Source: Sphingomonadales bacterium UBA6174 (GTDB lineage Bacteria; Pseudomonadota; Alphaproteobacteria; Sphingomonadales; Sphingomonadaceae). From it: DNA of 41,837 nt. The notes beneath the pieces are model-generated. The model was not told the DNA's origin, ran no database searches, and was given only the letters and a program-made list of their open reading frames with translations. The position numbers and the translations under genes were made by a program. Positions 26,312 to 34,707 of this stretch are shown here, piece after piece; position 1 is the stretch's first letter, and each line of letters begins with the position of its first letter. Where the stretch lies: NCBI GenBank assembly GCA_002422945.1, contig DITW01000071.1, positions 222 through 42,058 on the forward strand, in the 5' to 3' direction.

Positions 26312-26848
26312 TTATTGCGGTAGATGACTCGCGAGGGATGGTTGATCATAACTCATTGGTTTAAAACCAAGTATCCCGGAGAACAAGACCCCTGGGAAGG
26401 CGTCGCAGGCGCACTCATATTCTGCATAGGCCCGTCGCCGTGCGCGTCGCGCAGTTGTTAGCCTTGCGTCTGCGATCAAAAGTTCGCGGCGGCTGGCCGC
26501 GTAGTCGCGATCATCCTGAACATGGGGGAGGGTGGCGGCACGTCCGACAAATGCTTCGATGGCATTGGCGAGATGGCCTTCTTCGAAGGAAAAGCGATCG
26601 GGTGAGGCTGCGAGGACGGCTTGTTCACTGGCAGCGATAACTTCTGATCGCGCGGTGTCGAGTTCGGTGTCACCTGTTGGTAGTCTGTTTAATAGCGTAT
26701 CAATTGCTGCGGCACGCAGTTGCAATTGGGTCAGATATGCATTTTCAGCGCGTCCGCATTCGCGTTGGCGCACAACCAGCCCGACATACACCATGGCAAG
26801 CGCCAATAAGAAAAATCCCAACGGTCCAATGACCATGAACAGCGCCAT
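26312..26848 (-). CDS. Divergent LemA-family membrane protein
   Basis: 178 residues from the ATG at 26848, with an excellent GGGAGAGG ribosome-binding site. One N-terminal membrane helix (about residues 3-26: LFMVIGPLGFFLLALAMVYV) precedes a mostly helical domain. The C-terminal segment RRAYAEYECACDAFPGVLF followed by GILGFKP matches the ending of LemA proteins (FPxxLxxxxxGFKP). The central region is diverged, with the YNxLV motif replaced by AENAYLTQLQLRAAAIDTLL. LemA function is poorly defined. Alone, without the partner TPM-domain genes often found beside lemA. Confidence 0.72.
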   Translation of the reverse strand: MALFMVIGPLGFFLLALAMVYVGLVVRQRECGRAENAYLTQLQLRAAAIDTLLNRLPTGDTELDTARSEVIAASEQAVLAASPDRFSFEEGHLANAIEAFVGRAATLPHVQDDRDYAASRRELLIADARLTTARRARRRAYAEYECACDAFPGVLFSGILGFKPMSYDQPSLASHLPQ

Positions 26849-26933
26849 GCGCCCTCTCCCGATTATATTATTTCGGCGAAGGCTATCATGGATTGTTAGG
26901 GATGCAATATTAATCGCGTTAGCATCGTAGATA

Positions 26934-26961
26934 TCCGACAGGCACTGCAATGCCTGTCGGA
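26934..26961. repeat. Perfect inverted repeat between LemA-like gene and aminotransferase
   Basis: TCCGACAGGCA and TGCCTGTCGGA form an 11-base stem with a six-base loop (CTGCAA). It lies 58 bases beyond the aspartate aminotransferase stop on the minus strand and 86 bases before the LemA-like start. There is no T-run on either side, so it may be a factor-assisted terminator or an operator. Confidence 0.45.
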
Positions 26962-27018
26962 ATCATAAACTGTTATTATTATCACGGCTCATGGCGCAAA
27001 TGCGTCGGTAGCCTTGCA

Positions 27019-28221
27019 TTATTTGAGGGCTGCGCATGCCTTTTGGATGCGGGTGCAAGCTTCAGTCAGCAGCGCCTCCGACGTGGCATAGGAAATGCGA
27101 AAGCCTGGCGACAGGCCAAATGCGCCACCATGCACAGCCGCAACCTGCACAGTATCGAGGAAATAATCGATCAGCTCTTCGTCGGTGTTGATGACTTTAC
27201 CGTCAGGCGTGGTCTTGCCCATCAGACCAGAAACATCAGGATAGACATAGAACGCGCCTTCCGGGGTTGGACAGATGACGCCTTCAATTTCATTCAGCAT
27301 CCGTACCACCAGATCACGGCGACCACGGAACGCTTCGTTACGTTCACGTAAGAAGCTTTGATCACCATTTAGCGCGGCTGTCGCCGCTGCCTGTGCAATT
27401 GAGCAGGGGTTTGATGTCGATTGCGATTGGAGCTTGGCCATCGCCTTGATCAACCATGCTGGACCGCCGGCATAGCCAATGCGCCAGCCGGTCATCGAAT
27501 ATGATTTCGAGCAGCCGTTAACGGTCAGCGTCCGATCATAAAGTTCAGGGCAAACCTCGACGATCGTGGCGAAGGGTTCGTCTGCATACCAGATATGTTC
27601 GTACATATCGTCGGTCATCACCAGGATCTGCGGGTGGCGCAGCAGTACTTCGCCAAGGGCCTTGAGTTCAGTGGCCGTATAAGCGGCACCCGATGGATTG
27701 GACGGTGAGTTGAGGATCACCCATCGCGTCTTGGGGGTAATCGCAGCTTCCAACTGGGCTGGGGTGATCTTGTAGTCCTGACTGGCGGGACCTTCGATAT
27801 ATACCGGGGTGCCGCCTGCAAATGCGACAATATCCGGATAGCTGACCCAATAAGGTGCAGGGATGATCACTTCATCACCGACATCGACGGTGGCGACGAG
27901 TGCGTTAAACAATGTGTGCTTACCGCCGACGTTTACGCTGATCTGGTTCGGGGCATATTCAAGGCCATTGTCCCGCTTGAACTTGGCGGCGATTGCCGCC
28001 TTCAGTTCAGCAGTGCCATCGACGTTGGTGTATTTTGTCTTGCCAGCGCGAATCGCTTCGATGGCCGCTTCCTTGACGAAGTCTGGGGTGTCGAAGTCCG
28101 GTTCACCGGCGGAAAGGCCGATCACGTCCACGCCTTTTGCCTTCAACTCCAGCACCCGGCTGGTCATGGCGAGCGTCGCCGACGGCTGGATGCGGTCGAG
28201 AGCGGCAGAGGTCTTACGCAT
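27019..28221 (-). CDS. aspC: Aspartate aminotransferase (class I PLP-dependent)
   Basis: 400 residues from the ATG at 28221, with AAGGAAGG upstream; a further 16 codons are open but lack a ribosome-binding site. Class-I aminotransferase motifs are clear: LSAGEPDFDTP, KTKYTNVDGTAELK, ILNSPSNPSGAAY, TDDMYEHIWYAD, the PLP-lysine segment NGCSKSYSMTGWRIGY (Lys239) and the C-terminal SPGFRISYATSEALL with the substrate arginine. The subfamily is the Ib-type used for aspartate (and sometimes aromatic or prephenate) transamination. It converts aspartate and 2-oxoglutarate to oxaloacetate and glutamate. Confidence 0.93.
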   Translation of the reverse strand: MRKTSAALDRIQPSATLAMTSRVLELKAKGVDVIGLSAGEPDFDTPDFVKEAAIEAIRAGKTKYTNVDGTAELKAAIAAKFKRDNGLEYAPNQISVNVGGKHTLFNALVATVDVGDEVIIPAPYWVSYPDIVAFAGGTPVYIEGPASQDYKITPAQLEAAITPKTRWVILNSPSNPSGAAYTATELKALGEVLLRHPQILVMTDDMYEHIWYADEPFATIVEVCPELYDRTLTVNGCSKSYSMTGWRIGYAGGPAWLIKAMAKLQSQSTSNPCSIAQAAATAALNGDQSFLRERNEAFRGRRDLVVRMLNEIEGVICPTPEGAFYVYPDVSGLMGKTTPDGKVINTDEELIDYFLDTVQVAAVHGGAFGLSPGFRISYATSEALLTEACTRIQKACAALK

Positions 28222-28342
28222 GGATGTGCCTTCCTTGTCCTTGATGAGGTAGTAAAGGGCTAATGCCAATATGGCATAGCCCGTTACGGCATCGGCCCTA
28301 TATCGCCGCGTTCCGGTGCAGGCAATGGGGAGGTTGAGATGT

Positions 28343-28370
28343 GGCGGGCAGGTTCTTCTTCATGCCCGCC
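28343..28370 (-). terminator. Possible terminator after cysK
   Basis: GGCGGGCA and TGCCCGCC form an eight-base GC-rich stem with a 12-base loop, nine bases after the cysK stop on the minus strand. No T-run follows, so confidence is moderate. Confidence 0.45.
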
Positions 28371-28379
28371 AATATATGG

Positions 28380-29300
28380 TCATGCTTCTGGCAGGAAGTC
28401 CGGGACCGAGAGATAACGTTCGCCGGTATCATAGTTGAAGCCGAGCACGCGGCTGCCTGCTGGGAGTTCTTTCAGCTTTTGAGCAATCGCGGCAAGGGTC
28501 GCGCCTGAAGATATGCCGACCAACATGCCTTCCTCCCGTGCAGCACGTCTTGCCATTTCCTTGGCATCATTGGGATCGACCTGAATCACTCCATCCAATA
28601 TGCGGGTATGGAGATTGGCGGGCAGGAAGCCTGCGCCGATACCTTGAATTGGATGTGGTCCCGGCGCACCGCCGCTGATGACGGGTGATAGGGTAGGTTC
28701 GACCGCAAAAACCTTGATCCCCGGCCAGGCTTTTTTCAGTTCTTCAGCGGTGCCGGTGATATGTCCGCCGGTCCCGACGCCTGTAATTAATGCATCTATC
28801 GGGCTATCCGCGAAATCTGCAAGAATTTCTTGCGCTGTCGTCCGTTGATGAACGTCGATATTGGCCGGATTTTCGAACTGCTGTGGCATCCATGCGCCGG
28901 GCGTCTGAGCTACTAGTTCAATTGCGTGTTCAATCGCGCCCTTCATCCCCTTTTCTCGCGGGGTGAGGTCGAAGCTCGCCCCATAGGCCAGCATCAGGCG
29001 GCGGCGTTCAATCGACATGCTCTCTGGCATGACGAGAACAAGTCTATACCCTTTGACAGCTGCGACCATCGCAAGGCCGATACCGGTATTCCCGGAGGTC
29101 GGTTCTATGATGGTGCCGCCGGGTTTTAATGCGCCGGATGCTTCTGCTGCCTCGATCATCGCGAGCGCTATGCGGTCCTTGATAGAGCCGCCCGGATTGC
29201 TGCGCTCAGACTTGATCCAGACTTCAGCCATACCAAAGAGTCGCTGTATACGGATATGTGGCGTGCCGCCGATGGTGTCGAGAATCGAATTGGCCTTCAT
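28380..29300 (-). CDS. cysK: Cysteine synthase (O-acetylserine sulfhydrylase)
   Basis: 306 residues from the ATG at 29300. The fold-type-II PLP motifs are SNPGGSIKDRIAL with the PLP lysine Lys41, the phosphate-binding PTSGNTGIGLAMVAA, ALITGVGTGGHITGTAEELK and the C-terminal EGMLVGISSGATLAA. It makes cysteine from O-acetylserine and sulfide. Its start overlaps the stop of the MFS transporter gene by four bases (ATGA), so the two are translated as a pair. The association with a transporter is an observation; export of a cysteine-related compound is only a guess. Confidence 0.95.
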   Translation of the reverse strand: MKANSILDTIGGTPHIRIQRLFGMAEVWIKSERSNPGGSIKDRIALAMIEAAEASGALKPGGTIIEPTSGNTGIGLAMVAAVKGYRLVLVMPESMSIERRRLMLAYGASFDLTPREKGMKGAIEHAIELVAQTPGAWMPQQFENPANIDVHQRTTAQEILADFADSPIDALITGVGTGGHITGTAEELKKAWPGIKVFAVEPTLSPVISGGAPGPHPIQGIGAGFLPANLHTRILDGVIQVDPNDAKEMARRAAREEGMLVGISSGATLAAIAQKLKELPAGSRVLGFNYDTGERYLSVPDFLPEA

Positions 29301-30601
29301 GCGACAGTCTCCTTTGCAGTTGTGACGTTATCTTCTGGCGGATCAAAGGTCCGCGCGCGACGTAATTCGGGGAAAATCCATGCCCACACACAAGTGGCAA
29401 TGATCGCGCCGACACCGCCGGCAACGACGGCGGCGACAGGGCCGATCAAAGCCGCGAGCAGCCCACTCTCCGCCTCGCCTAGTTCATTGGAGCCTGAAAT
29501 AAACAGGATGGATACTGCCCCGACCCGACCGCGCATTTCGTCAGGGGTGTGAATCTGGATCAATGTCTGACGGACATAGACGGATACCATGTCCAATGCG
29601 CCCAGCACGGCCAATGCGCCAAGTGCAACCGCCATGGGCTGAGATGGCATGATCAGGTGCGACAGCCCAAAGATGATCGTGGCGACACCAAAAAAAGCAA
29701 CCGCGGCCAACATCTTGACCCCGACATTGCGAGACAATGGGCGAACTCCGAACCACAAGGCGACAAAGGCTGCGCCAAGAGCGGGAGCGGCCCGAAGATG
29801 GCCCAAACCTTCACTGCCGACATTCAAAATGTCGCGGGCATAGACGGGCAGCATTGCTGTCGCTCCGGCGAGAAGCACGGCAATGAAATCTAGCGATATA
29901 GTGCCGAGAACAAGCCGGTTGCGGCGGACGTAATGCAGGCCTTCGATCATTTGCTGCCAAGGGCTGAGCTTGTTCGATAGCTCTTTGCGCGCAAATGGAC
30001 GAATTAAGTGCAGCGCAACCAATGTGGCGCAGAGCAATATTGCTGCAACAATATAGGGTGCGGCCGGGTCTGCCGCATAAAGATACCCACCCATGGCCGG
30101 GCCGATAATCGCCCCCATCTGCCAGGCAATGGAACTGAATGCGATGGCCTGTGGCATCAACGGCGCTGGCACGACATTGGGTGTAATGCCTTGCAGTGCA
30201 GGGCCGGCAAATGCCCGCGCAACACCCAATAGCGCCGCTGCGCCGAACAGGATCGGCAAGGTAACTGTGCCTTGCCATGTTGTAAGGCCAAGAATGGCCG
30301 CGCACAGGATTTCAAGCAATATCGCGAATTGGGCAACCCGTCGGCGGTCGAACCGATCCGCGACCCAGCCTGTATACAAGGTGAGCAGCAATAAAGGTGC
30401 GAACTGGGCAAGACCGACCAAGCCCAATTGAAATGCCGCTGCCTTCAGCCCCATTGTCTGTCTGGCAATGTCATAGACCTGCCAGCCGATCACCACCACC
30501 AATGCCATCTGTGCCAGAATGATGGTGATCCGCGCCAGCCAATAATAGCGAAAGTCGCGGATGGCGAACGGATGTCGGGGTGCGAGGTTGTCTGTCATCA
30601 T
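29297..30601 (-). CDS. Major facilitator superfamily transporter (EntS-like)
   Basis: 434 residues from the ATG at 30601 with a second ATG directly after. About 12 membrane helices are seen. The inter-helix signature GWVADRFDRRRVAQ (loop 2-3) and DEMRGRVGAVSILF (the corresponding loop in the second half) are typical of the MFS group containing EntS and related drug or siderophore exporters. Substrate unknown. It is the first gene of a two-gene unit with cysK. The 140 bases upstream, to the sodC stop, contain no gene. Confidence 0.9.
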   Translation of the reverse strand: MMTDNLAPRHPFAIRDFRYYWLARITIILAQMALVVVIGWQVYDIARQTMGLKAAAFQLGLVGLAQFAPLLLLTLYTGWVADRFDRRRVAQFAILLEILCAAILGLTTWQGTVTLPILFGAAALLGVARAFAGPALQGITPNVVPAPLMPQAIAFSSIAWQMGAIIGPAMGGYLYAADPAAPYIVAAILLCATLVALHLIRPFARKELSNKLSPWQQMIEGLHYVRRNRLVLGTISLDFIAVLLAGATAMLPVYARDILNVGSEGLGHLRAAPALGAAFVALWFGVRPLSRNVGVKMLAAVAFFGVATIIFGLSHLIMPSQPMAVALGALAVLGALDMVSVYVRQTLIQIHTPDEMRGRVGAVSILFISGSNELGEAESGLLAALIGPVAAVVAGGVGAIIATCVWAWIFPELRRARTFDPPEDNVTTAKETVA

Positions 30602-30741
30602 TGTTGCACCCTAGTTAGGCTAGTAGGTGCTGGCAATTCACCCTATTCTTTTATGGTCAATAGCTTTGATTACCACCCTTAGCCCGAGATTGGTTTCTTT
30701 CTCTCTTCAAAAAAATGTCACTCTTAATGAATGGCAAGTTC

Positions 30742-31311
30742 TTAGTGAATAATCCCACAGGCAATGCGGGCACCGCTATTGCCTGCCGGGTCACTCTGAT
30801 AGTCATCCTGACCGGCGTGAATGACGATGGCCGCACCATCGGTATCAAGCAGACCATGGGTGCCAGAGATTTCATAGCCTTTCAGGGTAAGCTTGGCATC
30901 TAAGCGATTTTCGGCATTGGCCCAGATCATTGGCAAGTCGCCGCGATGGGCAGCTTCAGTGCCCGGCTGCCCATGATGTTGACCAAATGGGTTCCAATGA
31001 CCACCCGCATCTTTGAAGTCGGGGGCAGTGCAACTGCCGATGTTATGCAGATGTACCCCGTGCCAGCCAGAGGCGATGGATTTAGCCTTGAACTTCAGCG
31101 CAAGGTCTTGCCCAACTTGCTTCAGGGTGACGGTGCCAATTTTTTTGCCGTTCGTATCGATGAGCATGGCTTTGGCAGATGTGCGGACACCTTGCATATC
31201 TGCGGCTTTAACGTCTGATGGTAAGGTGAAAGATAGGCACGCCGCAACTGTCAGCACGCATGACGCAATGCTTAGCTTGGTCGTGATCTGGTTGAATATT
31301 GCGCGCGCCAT
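30742..31311 (-). CDS. sodC: Periplasmic Cu/Zn superoxide dismutase
   Basis: 189 residues from the ATG at 31311; an ATG at 31326 would add five residues (MKDPD) with an atypical acidic start for a signal. A signal peptide ends near DVKAADMQ. The copper and zinc ligands are visible: HGVHLHNIGSC, GGHWNPFGQHHG, AHRGDLPM and IVIHAGQDDYQSDPAGNSGAR. The disulfide cysteines are in NIGSC and RIACG. It removes superoxide in the periplasm. Transcribed away from mutM, with about 90 bases between the start codons. Confidence 0.96.
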   Translation of the reverse strand: MARAIFNQITTKLSIASCVLTVAACLSFTLPSDVKAADMQGVRTSAKAMLIDTNGKKIGTVTLKQVGQDLALKFKAKSIASGWHGVHLHNIGSCTAPDFKDAGGHWNPFGQHHGQPGTEAAHRGDLPMIWANAENRLDAKLTLKGYEISGTHGLLDTDGAAIVIHAGQDDYQSDPAGNSGARIACGIIH

Positions 31312-31401
31312 ATCGGGGTCTTTCATCTCGTGAGGGAGGTTGGGTAGCCTGACTAGGATGCGACGACTTCCCCGTGAGCGCAACACCCGCTATCGGGAAA
31401 T

Positions 31402-32214
31402 ATGCCTGAATTACCAGAAGTAGAAACGACGATCCGCGGATTGCGCCCCTGTCTTGAGGGTGAAGTGCTGACGCTGGTCGAGCCGCGCCGCGCCGATTTG
31501 CGCCGCCCTATCCCCGTGGATCTGCGTCAGAGAATGACCGGTGCCCGTGTGATAGGCCTTTCCCGGCGGGCAAAATATGGGCTTATCCATACAGATCGCG
31601 GTGATAGTTTGATCTTTCACCTCGGTATGTCGGGACGTTGGCGAATAGCCCCGGAAGAGCCAGACAAGCATGACCATCTCATCATTGAGACGGCGAGAGG
31701 CCAGCGACTCGTCCTGAATGATCCACGGCGTTTCGGATCTCTGGATCTTGTCCTCACTGAAGCTATTGCAGAATTCGGGCCGTTTACCCGTATGGGGCCG
31801 GAGCCATTGAGTGACGATTTCACGCCTGCTGTGCTCGCTCGAGCCCTGAAGGACCGGGCGGCGCCGATCAAGCTGATGCTGCTCGACCAGAAAATTGTGG
31901 CAGGCTTGGGCAATATCTATGTGTGTGAGGCCTTGAATATGGCGGGCATCAGTCCGACCCGGCCTGGCGGCAAGGTCTCAGTGGCGTCGCTGGCCAAATT
32001 GGTGCCGATGATCAAGCAGGTGTTGGCGGCGGCAATTGAGGCCGGTGGCTCGACATTGCGTGATTATGCCCGGCCCGATGGCGAGCTCGGCTATTTCTTC
32101 AAGCAATGGCGGGTCTATGGGCGGGAAGGGGAGCAATGTCCTTGCGGCGGCGAGGTGTTGCGCCGTGTCGATGGCGGTAGATCGACCTTCTATTGCCCCG
32201 CCTGCCAGAAATAG
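31402..32214 (+). CDS. mutM: Formamidopyrimidine-DNA glycosylase
   Basis: 270 residues from the ATG at 31402. The N-terminal MPELPEVETTIRGL gives the catalytic Pro2 and Glu3; the lysine in SRRAKYGLIH and the helix-two-turn-helix region KLMLLDQKIVAGLGNIYVCEAL follow. The C-terminal zinc finger ends in GRSTFYCPACQK. The enzyme removes 8-oxoguanine and opens the strand by beta/delta elimination. Oddity: the first zinc-finger pair is CPC (CxC) where the family has CxxC, while the 16-residue spacing to the second pair is normal. Head-to-head with sodC, an oxidative-stress gene, though co-regulation is not shown. Confidence 0.96.
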   Translation: MPELPEVETTIRGLRPCLEGEVLTLVEPRRADLRRPIPVDLRQRMTGARVIGLSRRAKYGLIHTDRGDSLIFHLGMSGRWRIAPEEPDKHDHLIIETARGQRLVLNDPRRFGSLDLVLTEAIAEFGPFTRMGPEPLSDDFTPAVLARALKDRAAPIKLMLLDQKIVAGLGNIYVCEALNMAGISPTRPGGKVSVASLAKLVPMIKQVLAAAIEAGGSTLRDYARPDGELGYFFKQWRVYGREGEQCPCGGEVLRRVDGGRSTFYCPACQK

Positions 32215-32249
32215 TGGCTTTGACGGCGGTTTCCCTCTAACAGGCGAGC

Positions 32250-32624
32250 ATGAATGCCCTGATCCTTGTTATGTCGGGTGGCGCTGTTGGTGCCGCTGGA
32301 CGCCATCTTGTCTCCCAAGCGGTGCGTATGCTTTGGGGGGTGAATTGGCCTTGGGCTACGCTTACCGTCAATTTACTTGGCGGTTTTGCCATGGGTGTTG
32401 TGGCGGCATTGGTGGCGGGGCGCGTGATCGGTGAGCCGGCGCGACTGATGCTTGCCACTGGCGTGCTTGGCGGCTTCACTACTTTTTCTGCCTTTAGCCT
32501 AGAGATGATGACGATGATTGAAACCGGACGCTCTGGTCCTGCGCTTGTGTATGCGCTGGCATCTGTAGCCGGGTCGATTATTGCGCTCTGGTGTGGCCTT
32601 ACTCTGACACGAGCAGCATTATGA
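32250..32624 (+). CDS. crcB: Fluoride channel CrcB/Fluc
   Basis: 124 residues from the ATG at 32250, with four membrane helices. Family marks are SGGAVGAAGRHLVSQ (the conserved GGxxGAxxRY-like start), LTVNLLGGFAMG and GVLGGFTTFSAFSLE. The protein is a dimeric fluoride exit channel of the inner membrane. Only 35 bases lie between mutM and this gene, too few for a fluoride riboswitch. The stop overlaps the rluC start (ATGA), so the genes are translated together. Confidence 0.95.
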   Translation: MNALILVMSGGAVGAAGRHLVSQAVRMLWGVNWPWATLTVNLLGGFAMGVVAALVAGRVIGEPARLMLATGVLGGFTTFSAFSLEMMTMIETGRSGPALVYALASVAGSIIALWCGLTLTRAAL

Positions 32625-33817
32625 GCGAAAAAATCGGCGATGCCGCCCAGCGGCTATTCACTATTCATCCCGATGATGACGGGATTCGCGTTGATCGCTG
32701 GATTAAGCGCCATATGGCGGATGTGCCCTTCAATCTTGTGTCGCGCTGGGCGCGGACCGGGCAATTGCGCATCGATGGCAAGCGCGCCGAGCCGGGTGAT
32801 CGCGTTGCTGCGGGTCAGCAACTTCGCCTGCCGCCCAAGGATGTCCAGCAGGTGGCCGTCAAGGCTGCTAGGCCTGCGGCTGCGCCAAAGCGTCTGGGGC
32901 CGCCATTGACGGAAGACGAGATCGAATTCGCGCAGAGTCTGGTCATTTACAAGGATGAGCATGCCATCGTGATCAACAAGCCGCCAGGCTTGGCGACGCA
33001 AGGTGGCACCAAGACAACAGATCATGTCGATCGTCTGCTTGATGCGTTGTGCTTCGATCTGCCGCATCGTCCAAAGCTGGTGCACCGACTTGATAAGGAT
33101 ACGTCGGGCGTTTTGCTGGTGGCGCGCACGCCGCGTGCTGCGGGCTTTTTCGCCAAGAGCTTTTCCAGCCGCACAGCCCGCAAGGTATATTGGGCCATCA
33201 TAGCCGAAGTGCCGAGCATTGAGGATGGCATCATTGAACTGCCGCTCTCCAAGCAACCGGGAACCGGTGGCGAAAAAATGCATGTGGATAACAAGGAAGG
33301 TGCGCCCGCCAAGACTCGTTACCGCGTGATCGATATCGCCGGTAATCGCGCGGCATGGGTGGAGTTGCAGCCTTATACTGGCAGAACCCATCAGCTTCGT
33401 GTTCATATGGCGGCGATTGGCCATCCAATTATCGGCGACGGCAAATATGGTGGACCGGAGGCCTTTTTGACCGGCACGATCAGCCGCAAGATGCATCTGC
33501 ATGCGCGTCGTTTGCGAATCGACGCGCCCGGTGGAGGCCAGATTGATGTGATCGCTGAGCCGCCCACGCATTTCACCGACAGCATCAAGCAACTCGGATT
33601 TGACGTGGCCGATGGCGACAAGCTGGTGTTCGATGAAGTCAAGTTCATGGATACACAGGAAGGCAAGCGCAAGGCGATTACTCAGCAGGCGAAAGCTGCC
33701 CGCAAGGAGCGTAAGGGTGAGCGTCGTAGTCGTGGTGGCCCTGAAAAACGGGGCAGTGATCGCAGTGGACCGGCGAAGAAAAATAGCGATCGGAGCGGGG
33801 GGCGCGGCAAAAGATGA
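32621..33817 (+). CDS. rluC: RluA-family 23S rRNA pseudouridine synthase
   Basis: 398 residues from the ATG at 32621, overlapping crcB by four bases. An S4 RNA-binding domain (about 20-70: IRVDRWIKRHMADV, WARTGQLRIDGKRAEPGDRV) precedes the RluA catalytic domain with the signature VHRLDKDTSGVLLVART, catalytic Asp158, and GRTHQLRVHMAAIGHPIIGD. The C-terminal 50 residues are strongly basic and Arg/Lys/Gly/Ser-rich (RKERKGERRSRGG, KKNSDRSGGRGKR), an RNA-binding-like tail. RluC versus RluD assignment is by similarity to S4-containing forms and is less certain than the family. Confidence 0.92.
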   Translation: MSEKIGDAAQRLFTIHPDDDGIRVDRWIKRHMADVPFNLVSRWARTGQLRIDGKRAEPGDRVAAGQQLRLPPKDVQQVAVKAARPAAAPKRLGPPLTEDEIEFAQSLVIYKDEHAIVINKPPGLATQGGTKTTDHVDRLLDALCFDLPHRPKLVHRLDKDTSGVLLVARTPRAAGFFAKSFSSRTARKVYWAIIAEVPSIEDGIIELPLSKQPGTGGEKMHVDNKEGAPAKTRYRVIDIAGNRAAWVELQPYTGRTHQLRVHMAAIGHPIIGDGKYGGPEAFLTGTISRKMHLHARRLRIDAPGGGQIDVIAEPPTHFTDSIKQLGFDVADGDKLVFDEVKFMDTQEGKRKAITQQAKAARKERKGERRSRGGPEKRGSDRSGPAKKNSDRSGGRGKR

Positions 33818-34473
33818 ACCGCCTCGCGTTATTCGATTGCGACGGCACGCTGGTCGATAGCCAGCACGTCATTTGTGATGCGATGGAAGTGGCTTTTGCC
33901 AAGCATCGGATCATGCCGCCATCACGCAGCGATACGCGTCGTGTCGTTGGACTGTCCCTGATTGAGGCGATGGCTGCTTTGCTGCCGGAAGCCGACCGAG
34001 GTACGCATGTGCGGCTGGCGGATGATTATAAGCTGGCATTTCGGGACATGCGGCGACAGGGCGCGATCTTGGAACCGCTGTTTGAGGGCATAGTCGATCT
34101 AGTAGATCAGCTTGAGGCGGCGGGTTGGATGCTAGGTGTTGCAACGGGAAAGTCTGATAAGGGCTTGGCTCATTGCCTAGAGCAGCACGGCCTTAAAGGA
34201 CGTTTTGTGACGTTGCAGACTGCCGATCGTCATCCGTCCAAGCCACATCCGTCAATGGTCTATGAGGCGATGGCGGATGCGGGTGCTGGGCTAGAGACGA
34301 CCGTGATGATTGGGGATACCAGTTTTGACATGCTGATGGGTAAGTCGGCAGGGGTCTATTGTGTGGGTGTGGATTGGGGATATCATCACCCGGATGAGCT
34401 ATGGGCCGCGGGGGCTGATGACGTGGTCGGTCAACCGCAATCCCTTACCAGCATTATGGAGAAATGGTCATGA
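33814..34473 (+). CDS. HAD-superfamily phosphatase (phosphoglycolate-phosphatase-like)
   Basis: 219 residues from the ATG at 33814, overlapping rluC by four bases. HAD motif I is FDCDGTLVDS (Asp8, Asp10), motif II is LGVATGKSDKGL, motif III lies around HPSKPHPSM and motif IV is IGDTSFDMLMGKSAG. A helical cap lies between motifs I and II. Members of this subfamily dephosphorylate small phosphate esters; the substrate cannot be fixed from sequence. Part of the crcB-rluC-HAD-atp12 block. Confidence 0.9.
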   Translation: MNRLALFDCDGTLVDSQHVICDAMEVAFAKHRIMPPSRSDTRRVVGLSLIEAMAALLPEADRGTHVRLADDYKLAFRDMRRQGAILEPLFEGIVDLVDQLEAAGWMLGVATGKSDKGLAHCLEQHGLKGRFVTLQTADRHPSKPHPSMVYEAMADAGAGLETTVMIGDTSFDMLMGKSAGVYCVGVDWGYHHPDELWAAGADDVVGQPQSLTSIMEKWS

Positions 34474-34694
34474 ATCCGAATGTTGATGAACAACGTGACC
34501 GGGGTCGATTTGCCGTGCTGACATTATTGCGCGCGACAGGTGTCATCATGATGGTGCTTGGCATTTTTCTGATCGTGCGCCCGTTATCGGGCTTGCCCGA
34601 ATTCCTGGGACAATTGCTGTTTCTCTTGGGCGTCATCGAGTCGCTTGTTGTGCCACCCTTTCTCGCCCGACGTTGGCGGGATGGACGGAAATAA
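34470..34694 (+). CDS. Small two-helix membrane protein
   Basis: 74 residues from the ATG at 34470, eight bases after GGAG (34458-34461) and overlapping the phosphatase stop by four. Two hydrophobic stretches (VLTLLRATGVIMMVLGIFLI and FLGQLLFLLGVIESLVVPPF) and a basic C-terminus (ARRWRDGRK) suggest a small inner-membrane hairpin. No family is recognised. Tight coupling to neighbours supports it being real. Confidence 0.72.
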   Translation: MNPNVDEQRDRGRFAVLTLLRATGVIMMVLGIFLIVRPLSGLPEFLGQLLFLLGVIESLVVPPFLARRWRDGRK

Positions 34695-34707
34695 TCGGAT
34701 TTAGACG

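Noticed and set aside
32215..32249. Fluoride riboswitch before crcB
   Set aside because: Only 35 bases separate mutM and crcB, too few for the aptamer, and crcB is embedded in an operon.
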